DNA of 5,343 nucleotides from Actinomycetales bacterium (GTDB lineage Bacteria; Actinomycetota; Actinomycetes; Actinomycetales; Dermabacteraceae). The stretch lies in the NCBI GenBank assembly GCA_012799425.1, contig JAAZLF010000610.1, forward strand, positions 1 through 5,343, written 5' to 3'. The translations under genes and the position numbers were made by a program. Numbering within the stretch: the first letter of the stretch is position 1; every line of letters begins with the position of its first letter. Below the pieces are notes generated by a model. It saw only the letters and a program-made list of their open reading frames with translations, was not told where the DNA came from and searched no databases. Positions 1-4,915 of the stretch are shown here, one piece after another.

Positions 1-43
1 CTCCATATGAGGGAGCTGCTCTACCGGGCTGAGCTACGAAGCG
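1..43 (-). tRNA. Partial tRNA, CAT anticodon (Met-type or Ile2), 5' half only
   Basis: Read on the minus strand from base 43, the sequence folds as the 5' half of a canonical tRNA. It has a 7-nt acceptor strand (CGCTTCG), U8-A9, a D stem GCTC/GAGC closing a 9-nt loop AGCCCGGTA with the invariant A14 and GG18-19, then A26. The anticodon stem GCTCC pairs with GGAG at the window edge around a 7-nt loop CTCATAT. T33 precedes anticodon CAT and A37 follows. The variable loop, T arm and 3' acceptor strand lie outside the window. CAT is read as elongator Met, initiator Met or lysidine-modified Ile2. The D arm does not look like the initiator type, and the missing half prevents a choice between Met and Ile2. 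The acceptor starts with C, which is less common than G. No clear promoter was found upstream on the minus strand. Confidence 0.75.
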
Positions 44-65
44 GTGCGCCGGCGGGGCCAGCTCC

Positions 66-92
66 CACCAGCGTGGGGGTGGGTGGCTGGTG
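66..92. repeat. Perfect 7-bp inverted repeat with G-rich loop
   Basis: CACCAGC (66-72) pairs exactly with GCTGGTG (86-92) across a 13-base G-rich interval. It lies 23 bases upstream of the tRNA 5' end, so it is not a terminator for that tRNA. It could be a hairpin, an operator-like site or chance in GC-rich DNA; there is no T-tract on either side. Confidence 0.4.
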
Positions 93-129
93 CTGTCGAG
101 CGTTCTGTCATCGGCCGACGCAGAGCGTC

Positions 130-214
130 GGGGAGGGTCGTCGGGGGCACCGGGGGTCGTCAGGGGTCACCGAGGGTCACCGGGGGCGTCTGGGCCATCG
201 GGGCCATCGTGGGG
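130..214 (+). repeat. Decamer-like G-tract array, potential G-quadruplex
   Basis: Between about 131 and 190 the plus strand repeats a degenerate 10-base unit close to CGGGGGTCAC. Successive units are GGGAGGGTCG, TCGGGGGCAC, CGGGGGTCGT, CAGGGGTCAC, CGAGGGTCAC and CGGGGGCGTC. The exact 9-mer GGGCCATCG then occurs twice in tandem (192-200, 201-209). The G-runs are separated by loops of 1 to 7 bases, so bases 130-156 alone satisfy the usual G3+N1-7 quadruplex pattern, and further runs extend the match to about 194. The 10-base spacing puts the G-runs on roughly one face of the helix. Function is unknown. Confidence 0.6.
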
Positions 215-251
215 CGTGCCGGCCCGGCGATCGTTCCTCCACAGGCCGTGG

Positions 252-260
252 TAATCCACA
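252..260 (+). promoter_or_regulatory. DnaA-box-like nonamer TAATCCACA
   Basis: TAATCCACA differs at one position from the classical DnaA box TTATCCACA. It lies about 200 bases upstream of the DUF222 start. A second similar nonamer follows at 405-413 in the same orientation. There is no AT-rich unwinding element or box cluster, so this is not a replication origin. It may be a transcriptional DnaA site or a chance match. Confidence 0.25.
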
Positions 261-404
261 TTTCTGTGCAGGCGGTACGGCGAATGTCGTGAGCATGGTG
301 GAAGAATTTCCTGCTCCCGCGAATGGTCCCTCCAGGATGTCCCTGGCCAGCGGGTTTTCTGAGGGCCTGGCGCGTCGCCGGCGACTTCTTCTCCCCGCAC
401 CGGG

Positions 405-413
405 TTTTCCACA
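405..413 (+). promoter_or_regulatory. DnaA-box-like nonamer TTTTCCACA
   Basis: TTTTCCACA has one mismatch to TTATCCACA and lies 50 bases upstream of the DUF222 start. It shares the core TCCACATT with the site at 252-260, in the same orientation and 153 bases away. The pyrimidine-rich stretch that follows is the least GC-biased part of the upstream region, so this may belong to the DUF222 control region. Confidence 0.25.
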
Positions 414-434
414 TTCCCGCTCGAGCCTTTCGTT

Positions 435-443
435 TGTCGGTGG
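435..443 (+). promoter_or_regulatory. TGTCGGTGG motif upstream of DUF222 gene
   Basis: TGTCGGTGG sits 19 bases before the ATG at 463 and is followed by TGAATCATGG. From memory, a similar TGTCGG(T/A)GG element precedes many actinobacterial DUF222/13E12-type genes, which would make it a family-specific promoter, operator or element end. I could not verify this here. The spacing does not fit an ordinary sigma-70 -35/-10 pair. Confidence 0.35.
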
Positions 444-456
444 TGGCCTGAATCAT

Positions 457-461
457 GGAGG
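457..461 (+). promoter_or_regulatory. Shine-Dalgarno-like GGAGG very close to DUF222 ATG
   Basis: GGAGG ends one base before the ATG at 463, which is much closer than the usual 5-10 base spacing. It could still mark the translation start region. The alternative is that the gene is expressed from a leaderless or near-leaderless transcript and the match is incidental. No better-spaced in-frame start is visible nearby, so 463 is kept. Confidence 0.35.
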
Positions 462-462
462 C

Positions 463-2049
463 ATGTTCTTCAACGCGCAGGCTCCTGCTCCGGCATCCGG
501 TGATCCCCACCGGGCGCTGGTCGAGACCGTGCGCGCCGGGGGCCCACAGGCGCTCGCCGCGATGCTGGGCGACGGAGCGTTCACGCTGAAGGAGCTCGCG
601 CTGCGTCCGCAGCAGATGTTCACTGCCGATGCCACGCTCGGCAGCGCCTACCGGGACGTCGTGGGCAGGATCCACGAGCTGCGCAGCGCCATGGACGCCC
701 TCGAGGCGCGCGCGGTCACCGCCCTCGCGGAGTCGCTCACCCTCGACAAGCAGGCCGAGGTGCGAGCCCACACCGCCCACGAGGAGAGCGAAGTCCCACC
801 CACGCGCACGCTCCTGCGCGAGGCCGCGAGCGAGGCGGCGCGAGAGGTCTCGATGCTGATCGGGAAGTCGCCCGCCGCGGCGGCTTACTCCCTCGCCTCG
901 CAGCGCCGCCTGGTCTCGGACATGCCCGAGATGCTCACCGCGCTCGCCACCGCCCAGATCACCAGCACCGTCGCGCACGCCACCGCGCGCTCCTTCGCCC
1001 CGCTGTCGCCCGAACAGCGCCTCGAGGCGGACCGGGAGCTAGGCTGCCGCCTGCCCGGGCTCGACGCAGCTGGCGCCGAGACCTGGGACGATGCCACCGC
1101 CGCCGCGATCGCCGCCGCCGACCCCGGCGGGCAGGGACGTCGCCACCAGCACGCCCGGCAGGAACGCCACCTCACCGTGCGCCGCGGCCAGCACGGCATG
1201 GCCACCGTCTCCGCGCGCGTGAGCGCCCTCGACGCCGCGAAGATCAGGAAGCGTCTCTCCCTCGAGGCCGAGCGGCTGCGCGCCGCCGGCGATCGGCGAG
1301 GTCACCATGCGATCCAGGCGGACTCCTTCGTGGACACCCTGATCGGTCGTCAGGAAGGGATGGAGCCCACCACCCTCGACATCGGCGTCATCATCACCGA
1401 CCGCGCGCTCTTGCATCCCGGCTCCGGAGACCTCGCCCAGATCGAGGGCTACGGCACCGTGCCCGCCGAAGCGCTGCGCGGTGAGCTGAGCGGGGTGCTC
1501 GCGGCACTCGTCGATGGCGCAGAGGAGGCGCTGGGGCCGGACGGCCCTGCTCTCCGAGCCGTGATGAGGCGCCTGTACACCCATCCGCTCACCCGTGAGC
1601 TGGTCGCGGTCGAGTCCCGCGCGCGAGCGTTCCCCGAGGCGCTGGCACGCTTCATCCGCTGGCGGGACCAGGTGTGCCGAGGCCCCTTCTGCGATGCCGC
1701 GATCCGACAGTCAGACCACATCCACCCGCACGCCGCGGGCGGCAGGACCTGCCTCGACAACGGTCAGGGCCTGTGCGCCCACTGCAACGGCAAGGAGCAG
1801 CAGACCCGCACGGTGCGCCGTGTCGGGAACTCGACGACGGACGGCCACACCGTCGAGTGGATCAGCCGCACCGGCACTCGCCGTACGACACGCCCGCGAG
1901 CCCTCACCGCCCCCGAGCCGCCACGCCGCTCGGGTGCGGAGGGACATGCACAGCGGCACCCACAGCAACACGCCCCGCCCCGGCGGAGGGCTTCACGCCG
2001 CAGCCGGCGCCGGTCGAGCTCACGAGGAGCCCCGGACACCCCAGTCTGA
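463..2049 (+). CDS. DUF222 / HNH endonuclease domain protein (13E12 repeat family)
   Basis: Predicted 528-residue protein. The long N-terminal part (about residues 20-380) is helical, rich in Ala, Leu and Glu, and fits the DUF222 (13E12 repeat) family. It includes the typical stretch RSAMDALEARAVTAL near residue 70. A C-terminal HNH nuclease domain follows: C405 and C410 (CRGPFC), the SDHIHPHAAGG segment with D418-H419, N433, then C438 and C441 (CAHCN), which are the paired zinc-knuckle cysteines and core HNH residues of this family. The catalytic His is present, so the nuclease is probably intact. Residues from about 480 to the end form an Arg/Ser/Pro-rich basic tail that may bind DNA. Homologues occur in many copies per actinobacterial genome; their role is unsettled, and mobile-element or homing-like behaviour is suspected. 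The reading frame stays open upstream to base 7, but that translation is not protein-like. The gene stands alone on its strand, next to a tRNA, and converges on the WD40 lipoprotein gene. Confidence 0.88.
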   Translation: MFFNAQAPAPASGDPHRALVETVRAGGPQALAAMLGDGAFTLKELALRPQQMFTADATLGSAYRDVVGRIHELRSAMDALEARAVTALAESLTLDKQAEVRAHTAHEESEVPPTRTLLREAASEAAREVSMLIGKSPAAAAYSLASQRRLVSDMPEMLTALATAQITSTVAHATARSFAPLSPEQRLEADRELGCRLPGLDAAGAETWDDATAAAIAAADPGGQGRRHQHARQERHLTVRRGQHGMATVSARVSALDAAKIRKRLSLEAERLRAAGDRRGHHAIQADSFVDTLIGRQEGMEPTTLDIGVIITDRALLHPGSGDLAQIEGYGTVPAEALRGELSGVLAALVDGAEEALGPDGPALRAVMRRLYTHPLTRELVAVESRARAFPEALARFIRWRDQVCRGPFCDAAIRQSDHIHPHAAGGRTCLDNGQGLCAHCNGKEQQTRTVRRVGNSTTDGHTVEWISRTGTRRTTRPRALTAPEPPRRSGAEGHAQRHPQQHAPPRRRASRRSRRRSSSRGAPDTPV

Positions 2050-2059
2050 CCTCCGATGA

Positions 2060-2078
2060 CGGGTGGATGCTCCGCCCG
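2060..2078. terminator. Hairpin in the convergent junction, possible bidirectional terminator
   Basis: CGGGTGG (2060-2066) and CCGCCCG (2072-2078) form a 7-bp stem with one G-T pair around a 5-base loop. It lies between the stop of the DUF222 gene (2049) and the stop of the WD40 gene (2084 on the minus strand), where both transcripts should end. Neither strand has a T-tract after it. Many actinobacterial terminators lack one, but this makes the call uncertain. Confidence 0.45.
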
Positions 2079-2083
2079 GCCGC

Positions 2084-3220
2084 TCAGGGCAGCTCGAACT
2101 GCCGCCAGTCCTGCCCGTCCCAGGCCGCTGCGCCGCTCTCATGGTGCAGCGCGTACAGGACGCTCTCATCCGGTGACCAGCACATCCTGTCCAGACTGAC
2201 GTCCTCGAGGAGCATCTGGTCACCGGTGGCGCGATCCCAGATCATCAGCTCGCCCTCACCGCTGTGGATCGCGACCCTGCTCCCGGAGCCGACGGCGAGC
2301 TCGGCGAACTGGGTGGAGGCGGTCACTGGGCCCTCGCTCATCGTGCCGTCAGGATCGATCACGGTCAGGGAGTCGGGTCCATGGGTGAGCGCCAGGAGTG
2401 ACCCGTCGCCGCTGTGCCCGAGGCCGAAGACGATCCCGTGCACATCCCTCAGGACTGTGCGGCCGTCTCCTGAGGCCGGGTCCCAGAGCTCGGGCGGGTT
2501 GTCGGCATCGCCCTCGCCCCAGGTGGCGGTGGCGCCCACAGCGAGGACGCTGCCGTCCGGGGAGTAGGACACCCGAGCCTCGGAGCGGCGGCCGGGGGCG
2601 AGGATGTGGCCGGCGGCGCACTGCTGCCCGCTCATGTCCCACAGCCGGACCGTCCCGTCGGTGCTCGTGGAGGCCAGCTGCGTCCCCTCCGGGCTGTAGG
2701 CGACATCGAGGACGTTCGCGATCCTGCCCCGGGGGAGTTCATGGCCGATGAGGTTCCACTGGAGCTCGCCCTCGACATCGACGATCGTGATGTGCCGTCC
2801 GTCGGCGACCGCCAGACGGGTCCCGTCCGGATGCCAGGCGATCGCGCCCTGCGCCGGGGCGGAGATCCGCTGGATGACCTCGCCGCTGGCGGTGTCCCAC
2901 AGGATCAGGCCGTAGGTGTCGGCCAGGTCCAGGGCCCAGCGGTCGTAGCTCTCGCACGCGGCGAGCAGGGTGCCGTCCGGAGACACCGCGAATCCGGAGG
3001 TGAGGAAGCGTCTGTCCGGGGACGGTTCGGTGACGCCGGCACGGACCCCGTCGGGGACCGTCTCGTGCACCTCGTCTGGGATCTCCTCGGACGGTGGCAG
3101 GCAGGACCCGGGCTCATGACGCCTCCCGAGGAATGGGATGCTGCCGCACCCCGGGAGCAGCAGCGCCGCAGACAGTGCCGAGGTGCCGAGCAGCCAGCGG
3201 CGGCGGGGGAAGGCGGTCAT
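2084..3220 (-). CDS. Predicted Tat-exported lipoprotein with seven-bladed WD40-type propeller
   Basis: 378 residues. The N-terminus PRRRWLLGTSALSAALLLPGC has a twin-arginine-like RRRWLLG, a hydrophobic core and a lipobox-like LPGC with the lipid-attachment Cys at position 25. This predicts export, probably by Tat, and anchoring on the outer face of the membrane. Residues from about 77 to the end hold seven beta-propeller repeats. Many carry an SPDG or HPDG turn and end in WD or a variant: LILWD 105-109, ITIVD 144-148, VRLWD 191-195, ELWD 244-247, TVID 286-289, LMIWD 325-329 and AAAWD 364-368. Seven repeats suggest a complete ring. Such propellers usually bind proteins and there is no visible catalytic motif. 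The ATG at 3220 has a good ribosome site and lies 27 bases after the DUF4919-like gene, suggesting co-transcription. Partner unknown; it may bind the secreted WXG100 peptidase at the surface. Confidence 0.85.
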   Translation of the reverse strand: MTAFPRRRWLLGTSALSAALLLPGCGSIPFLGRRHEPGSCLPPSEEIPDEVHETVPDGVRAGVTEPSPDRRFLTSGFAVSPDGTLLAACESYDRWALDLADTYGLILWDTASGEVIQRISAPAQGAIAWHPDGTRLAVADGRHITIVDVEGELQWNLIGHELPRGRIANVLDVAYSPEGTQLASTSTDGTVRLWDMSGQQCAAGHILAPGRRSEARVSYSPDGSVLAVGATATWGEGDADNPPELWDPASGDGRTVLRDVHGIVFGLGHSGDGSLLALTHGPDSLTVIDPDGTMSEGPVTASTQFAELAVGSGSRVAIHSGEGELMIWDRATGDQMLLEDVSLDRMCWSPDESVLYALHHESGAAAWDGQDWRQFELP

Positions 3221-3231
3221 CGAAGCGGGAT

Positions 3232-3237
3232 CTCCTT
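3232..3237 (-). promoter_or_regulatory. Ribosome binding site of the WD40 lipoprotein gene
   Basis: On the minus strand AAGGAG lies 11 bases before the ATG at 3220, inside the short gap after the upstream stop. It supports that start, which is also the one giving a complete signal peptide with lipobox. Confidence 0.7.
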
Positions 3238-3247
3238 GTCGCTCAGC

Positions 3248-3760
3248 TCAGGAGACCGGCTGCGTGCCGTGCCAGAGCAGACGGAACCACACCTGGGACC
3301 CGCCCTCGAGCGTGTGGACGTCGAAGACGCCGGAACCCCGGGCGACCTGGACCTGCGCCTGGGACCGCTGACGGGCGGCCTCCAGCACGGTGTATTCGTC
3401 CTCGATGCGCAGCACCGGGTAGGGCGACTCCTCCGAGCCGTCGGCGCCCTCGTGGATGCTGCTCATCGCGAGCAGCGCGAACTTGCGCTCCCGTGCAGCG
3501 GCCTGCTCGTTCCCGAGGGCGGCATGGGCCCGGGAGAGGTGCATGTGCGCTGCGGGGCTCAGGAAGACGCCGGGCATCTGGGCCCAGAGCGCATCGACGA
3601 TGCCCTGGTGATCCCCGGACTGCGCGAGCGGGGCCACTGCCGTGCCGATGGCCACGAGAGGGTCGTAGGTCGGGGCGCTCATGATGGCCCGGTGCAGGTC
3701 CCCCAGGTGCTCCGGGGTGGGGTCGAGGGCGTAGGCCTCCATGATGTCCGGGAAGGTCAC
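3248..3760 (-). CDS. DUF4919-like helical protein, possible immunity or accessory protein
   Basis: 170 residues from a GTG start. There is no signal peptide or membrane segment, so it is probably cytoplasmic. Residues 15-100 look like TPR-type helices, with a clear repeat-like unit LSPAAHMHLSRAHAALGNEQ at 67-86. The C-terminal part has GADGSEESPYPVL (105-117), DEYTVL (121-126), a Gln-rich turn, and FDVHT...VWFRLLW (146-163). From memory this order matches the DUF4919 family (a GDG-S-E-x-A-x-x-V segment, EEY, then YDV...YF); I have not confirmed it by alignment. DUF4919 has no established biochemical role. The gene starts 56 bases after the WXG100-peptidase stop and ends 27 bases before the lipoprotein start. 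The position directly after a putative secreted enzyme is the classic place for an immunity gene, but that is inference only. The next in-frame ATG, six codons in, has no ribosome site. Confidence 0.78.
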   Translation of the reverse strand: MTFPDIMEAYALDPTPEHLGDLHRAIMSAPTYDPLVAIGTAVAPLAQSGDHQGIVDALWAQMPGVFLSPAAHMHLSRAHAALGNEQAAARERKFALLAMSSIHEGADGSEESPYPVLRIEDEYTVLEAARQRSQAQVQVARGSGVFDVHTLEGGSQVWFRLLWHGTQPVS

Positions 3761-3769
3761 TGCGTCACG

Positions 3770-3773
3770 TCCT
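3770..3773 (-). promoter_or_regulatory. Ribosome binding site deciding the GTG start
   Basis: AGGA on the minus strand lies 9 bases before the GTG at 3760. The frame stays open far upstream through the end of the preceding gene in another phase, so this site is the main reason for choosing GTG 3760 over longer versions or the ATG at 3742. Confidence 0.5.
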
Positions 3774-3796
3774 GTTCGCGGTGGATTGATGGTCTC

Positions 3797-3813
3797 CGAG
3801 GCCGGCGGCCCCG
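3797..3813 (-). other. Intercistronic hairpin after the WXG100-peptidase gene
   Basis: In the minus-strand transcript CGGGGCC and GGCCTCG form a 7-bp stem (one G-U pair) around a 3-base loop, starting three bases after the TAG stop at 3817. There is no U-tract. It could partially terminate, or protect the upstream message end and lower expression of the two downstream genes. Chance pairing in GC-rich sequence is a real alternative. Confidence 0.35.
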
Positions 3814-3816
3814 ATC

Positions 3817-4803
3817 CTACGAGGTGACCGTCACCTGGGCGTCCTCCTGGTACTGCTGGAGCTCCTCGAGGGTGATCTCGTCCGCGAAGTCGTCCCCGGT
3901 GTCGAAGGCGTCGTCCTCGAGCGGTTGTTCGCGGTACTCCCGGTACGCCTCGTGCCACGCATCGTGCTCGGACTGCGGGGCATCTGGGCTCGGCGGTGGC
4001 TCCGGGGGCGAGATGTAGTCGCTGTCGTTCTCGCGCCAGGCCTCGATCTCCTCCTGCGTGACGCCGTGATCCCGTTCGATGCGCTCGTACTCCTCGGCGC
4101 TGTCGTCCTCGCGCCAGAACTGCCATCCGGGGGTGCCGTCGGTCTGTTCGACCCACTGGTCCTGGGCGGCGTGGCGCGCCTCATGGGCGGCGGTGTTCAG
4201 CGCATCGGGATCCGTGGCGTGCTCGATGTCGATGACTATGTGCTCGCCGCGCCAGAAGCGGATGCCGCCGTGCTCGGTCCAGTATCCGGCCCATCCCTCG
4301 TCGCTGAGATCCTCGAAGTGGACGTCGAGTCCCGGATGGCCCTGGCGCTCGAGCTCCTGGTCCACGATCTCCTGGAGGACCTGACGCTGATCCTCCGGGC
4401 CCATCGCGTCCCAGGCGCGGGCGACCTCCGGGCTGACCGTACCGTCGCCACCGCCGCCGTAGCGTGCCCCGGGAATCCCCGGGCCGGCGCCGCCGCGGTT
4501 CCCGTCCTCGCCGGCTCCGCTGCCCGTCGTCTCTCCGGCGGAGGCGGTCTCCTGCTCCGCGACCTCTCCGTCCAGGCTCGAGGCGGACTGCCCGAGCTCG
4601 CCGACGAGCTGAGTCAGCAGGCGGCCCGCACCGTCGGCCCAGGTGGTGCGGAAGGCCTCCGCATCCGGGCCCCGCCAGAAGGCGTGGCTGGCCTGCACGG
4701 TGCTGCTGAGCGCCGCATGCCGGGACTCCAGCTGCCGTGCAGCGGTCCGGAGCCGCTCGACGTGGCCGAGCCCCTGGTCGGTGTCCATACCGACGAAATC
4801 CAT
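3817..4803 (-). CDS. WXG100-domain protein fused to HExxH metallopeptidase-like domain (putative ESX/T7SS substrate)
   Basis: 328 residues. Residues 1-88 form a WXG100-type helical hairpin: it opens with MDFVGMDTDQ as in many Micrococcales WXG100 proteins, has the W43-R44-G45 turn, and then FRTTW at 51-55. A Gly/Ser/Glu-rich linker spans about 88-122. A second domain runs from about 123 to 300. It contains an EDLSDEGWAGYW segment, then GEHIVIDIEH (186-195), then NTAAHEARHAAQ (203-214) with the zinc-binding HExxH at H207-E208-H211. Further on, REQPLEDDAF (291-300) offers E296 as a plausible third ligand. The C-terminal tail is acidic. WXG100 heads direct proteins to type VII (ESX) secretion, so this is likely a secreted or surface zinc peptidase, perhaps a toxin. 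No YxxxD/E export signal was seen and no ESX machinery is present here. The ATG at 4803 is preceded only by a weak AGGA, 14 bases away. It is the first gene of the three-gene cluster. Confidence 0.82.
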   Translation of the reverse strand: MDFVGMDTDQGLGHVERLRTAARQLESRHAALSSTVQASHAFWRGPDAEAFRTTWADGAGRLLTQLVGELGQSASSLDGEVAEQETASAGETTGSGAGEDGNRGGAGPGIPGARYGGGGDGTVSPEVARAWDAMGPEDQRQVLQEIVDQELERQGHPGLDVHFEDLSDEGWAGYWTEHGGIRFWRGEHIVIDIEHATDPDALNTAAHEARHAAQDQWVEQTDGTPGWQFWREDDSAEEYERIERDHGVTQEEIEAWRENDSDYISPPEPPPSPDAPQSEHDAWHEAYREYREQPLEDDAFDTGDDFADEITLEELQQYQEDAQVTVTS

Positions 4804-4862
4804 GTCGCTCGCTCTCGTCCTCGGGTCATCCGCCCGGGTCTCGGATGGCGCGGGCTGAGATG

Positions 4863-4868
4863 ACCCTA
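4863..4868 (-). promoter_or_regulatory. Candidate -10 box (TAGGGT) for the three-gene cluster
   Basis: TAGGGT on the minus strand fits the actinobacterial TANNNT -10 pattern and lies 59 bases before the ATG at 4803, in the gap after hemL. No good -35 element is present at 16-18 bases upstream. The 112-base gap and the hairpin above it make a separate promoter plausible, but read-through from hemL cannot be excluded. Confidence 0.3.
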
Positions 4869-4890
4869 GCGGCGTGCGGGGCGTGCGGCG

Positions 4891-4908
4891 ATGGGGAGAA
4901 CTCCCCGT
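4891..4908 (-). terminator. Hairpin 7 bases after the hemL stop, weak terminator or operator
   Basis: GGGGAGAACTCCCC (4893-4906) is a near-palindrome; on the minus strand it extends to a 7-bp stem ACGGGGA/TCCCCAT with a GTTC loop. It begins seven bases after the hemL stop, as expected for a terminator, but is followed by GC-rich sequence instead of U residues. It also sits just upstream of the candidate -10 box for the three-gene cluster and so could be an operator. Confidence 0.4.
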
Positions 4909-4915
4909 GCAGCCA

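Larger units (their letters stand above)
44..462. other. Gene-free region between tRNA and DUF222 gene
   Basis: About 420 bases without a convincing gene. Open frames run through it in several phases because GC-rich DNA has few stops, but their translations are arginine/glycine-rich and featureless. The region holds an inverted repeat (66-92), a G-tract array (130-214), two DnaA-box-like nonamers (252-260 and 405-413) and a TGTCGGTGG motif (435-443). It must also contain the upstream control sequences of the tRNA (leftward) and probably of the DUF222 gene (rightward). I could not identify a standard -35/-10 promoter pair for either. Confidence 0.6.

Noticed and set aside
130..214. CRISPR-like array
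   Set aside because: The units are about 10 bases, degenerate and without unique spacers, so this is a G-rich short tandem repeat and not a CRISPR.
44..292. Small plus-strand open frame of 82 codons
   Set aside because: It overlaps the G-tract repeat, has a poor start context and an Arg/Gly/Val-rich translation without recognisable motifs. It looks like a chance open frame in GC-rich DNA.
252..413. Replication origin
   Set aside because: There are only two imperfect DnaA-like nonamers, no AT-rich unwinding region, and no dnaA, dnaN or plasmid replication gene nearby.
7..462. N-terminal extension of the DUF222 gene back to base 7
   Set aside because: The frame is open, but the translation is low-complexity Gly/Arg/His sequence running through the G-tract array and partly over the tRNA gene. 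The DUF222-like sequence begins only after 463.
455..590. Out-of-frame ATG at 455 just before the DUF222 ATG
   Set aside because: It opens a short frame overlapping the DUF222 start and ending near 590, rich in Arg, Pro and Cys. It has no ribosome site of its own, and the GGAGG lies inside its first codons.
2606..4018. Long plus-strand open frame (470 codons) antisense to the three-gene cluster
   Set aside because: It is a shadow of the minus-strand genes. Its translation has no domain pattern, whereas the minus-strand frames give clear propeller repeats, helical repeats and the HExxH protein.
3761..4156. Upstream extension of the DUF4919-like frame to 4156
   Set aside because: The extension overlaps the WXG100-peptidase gene in another phase and is Arg-rich and featureless. 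The GTG at 3760 has a ribosome site at proper spacing.
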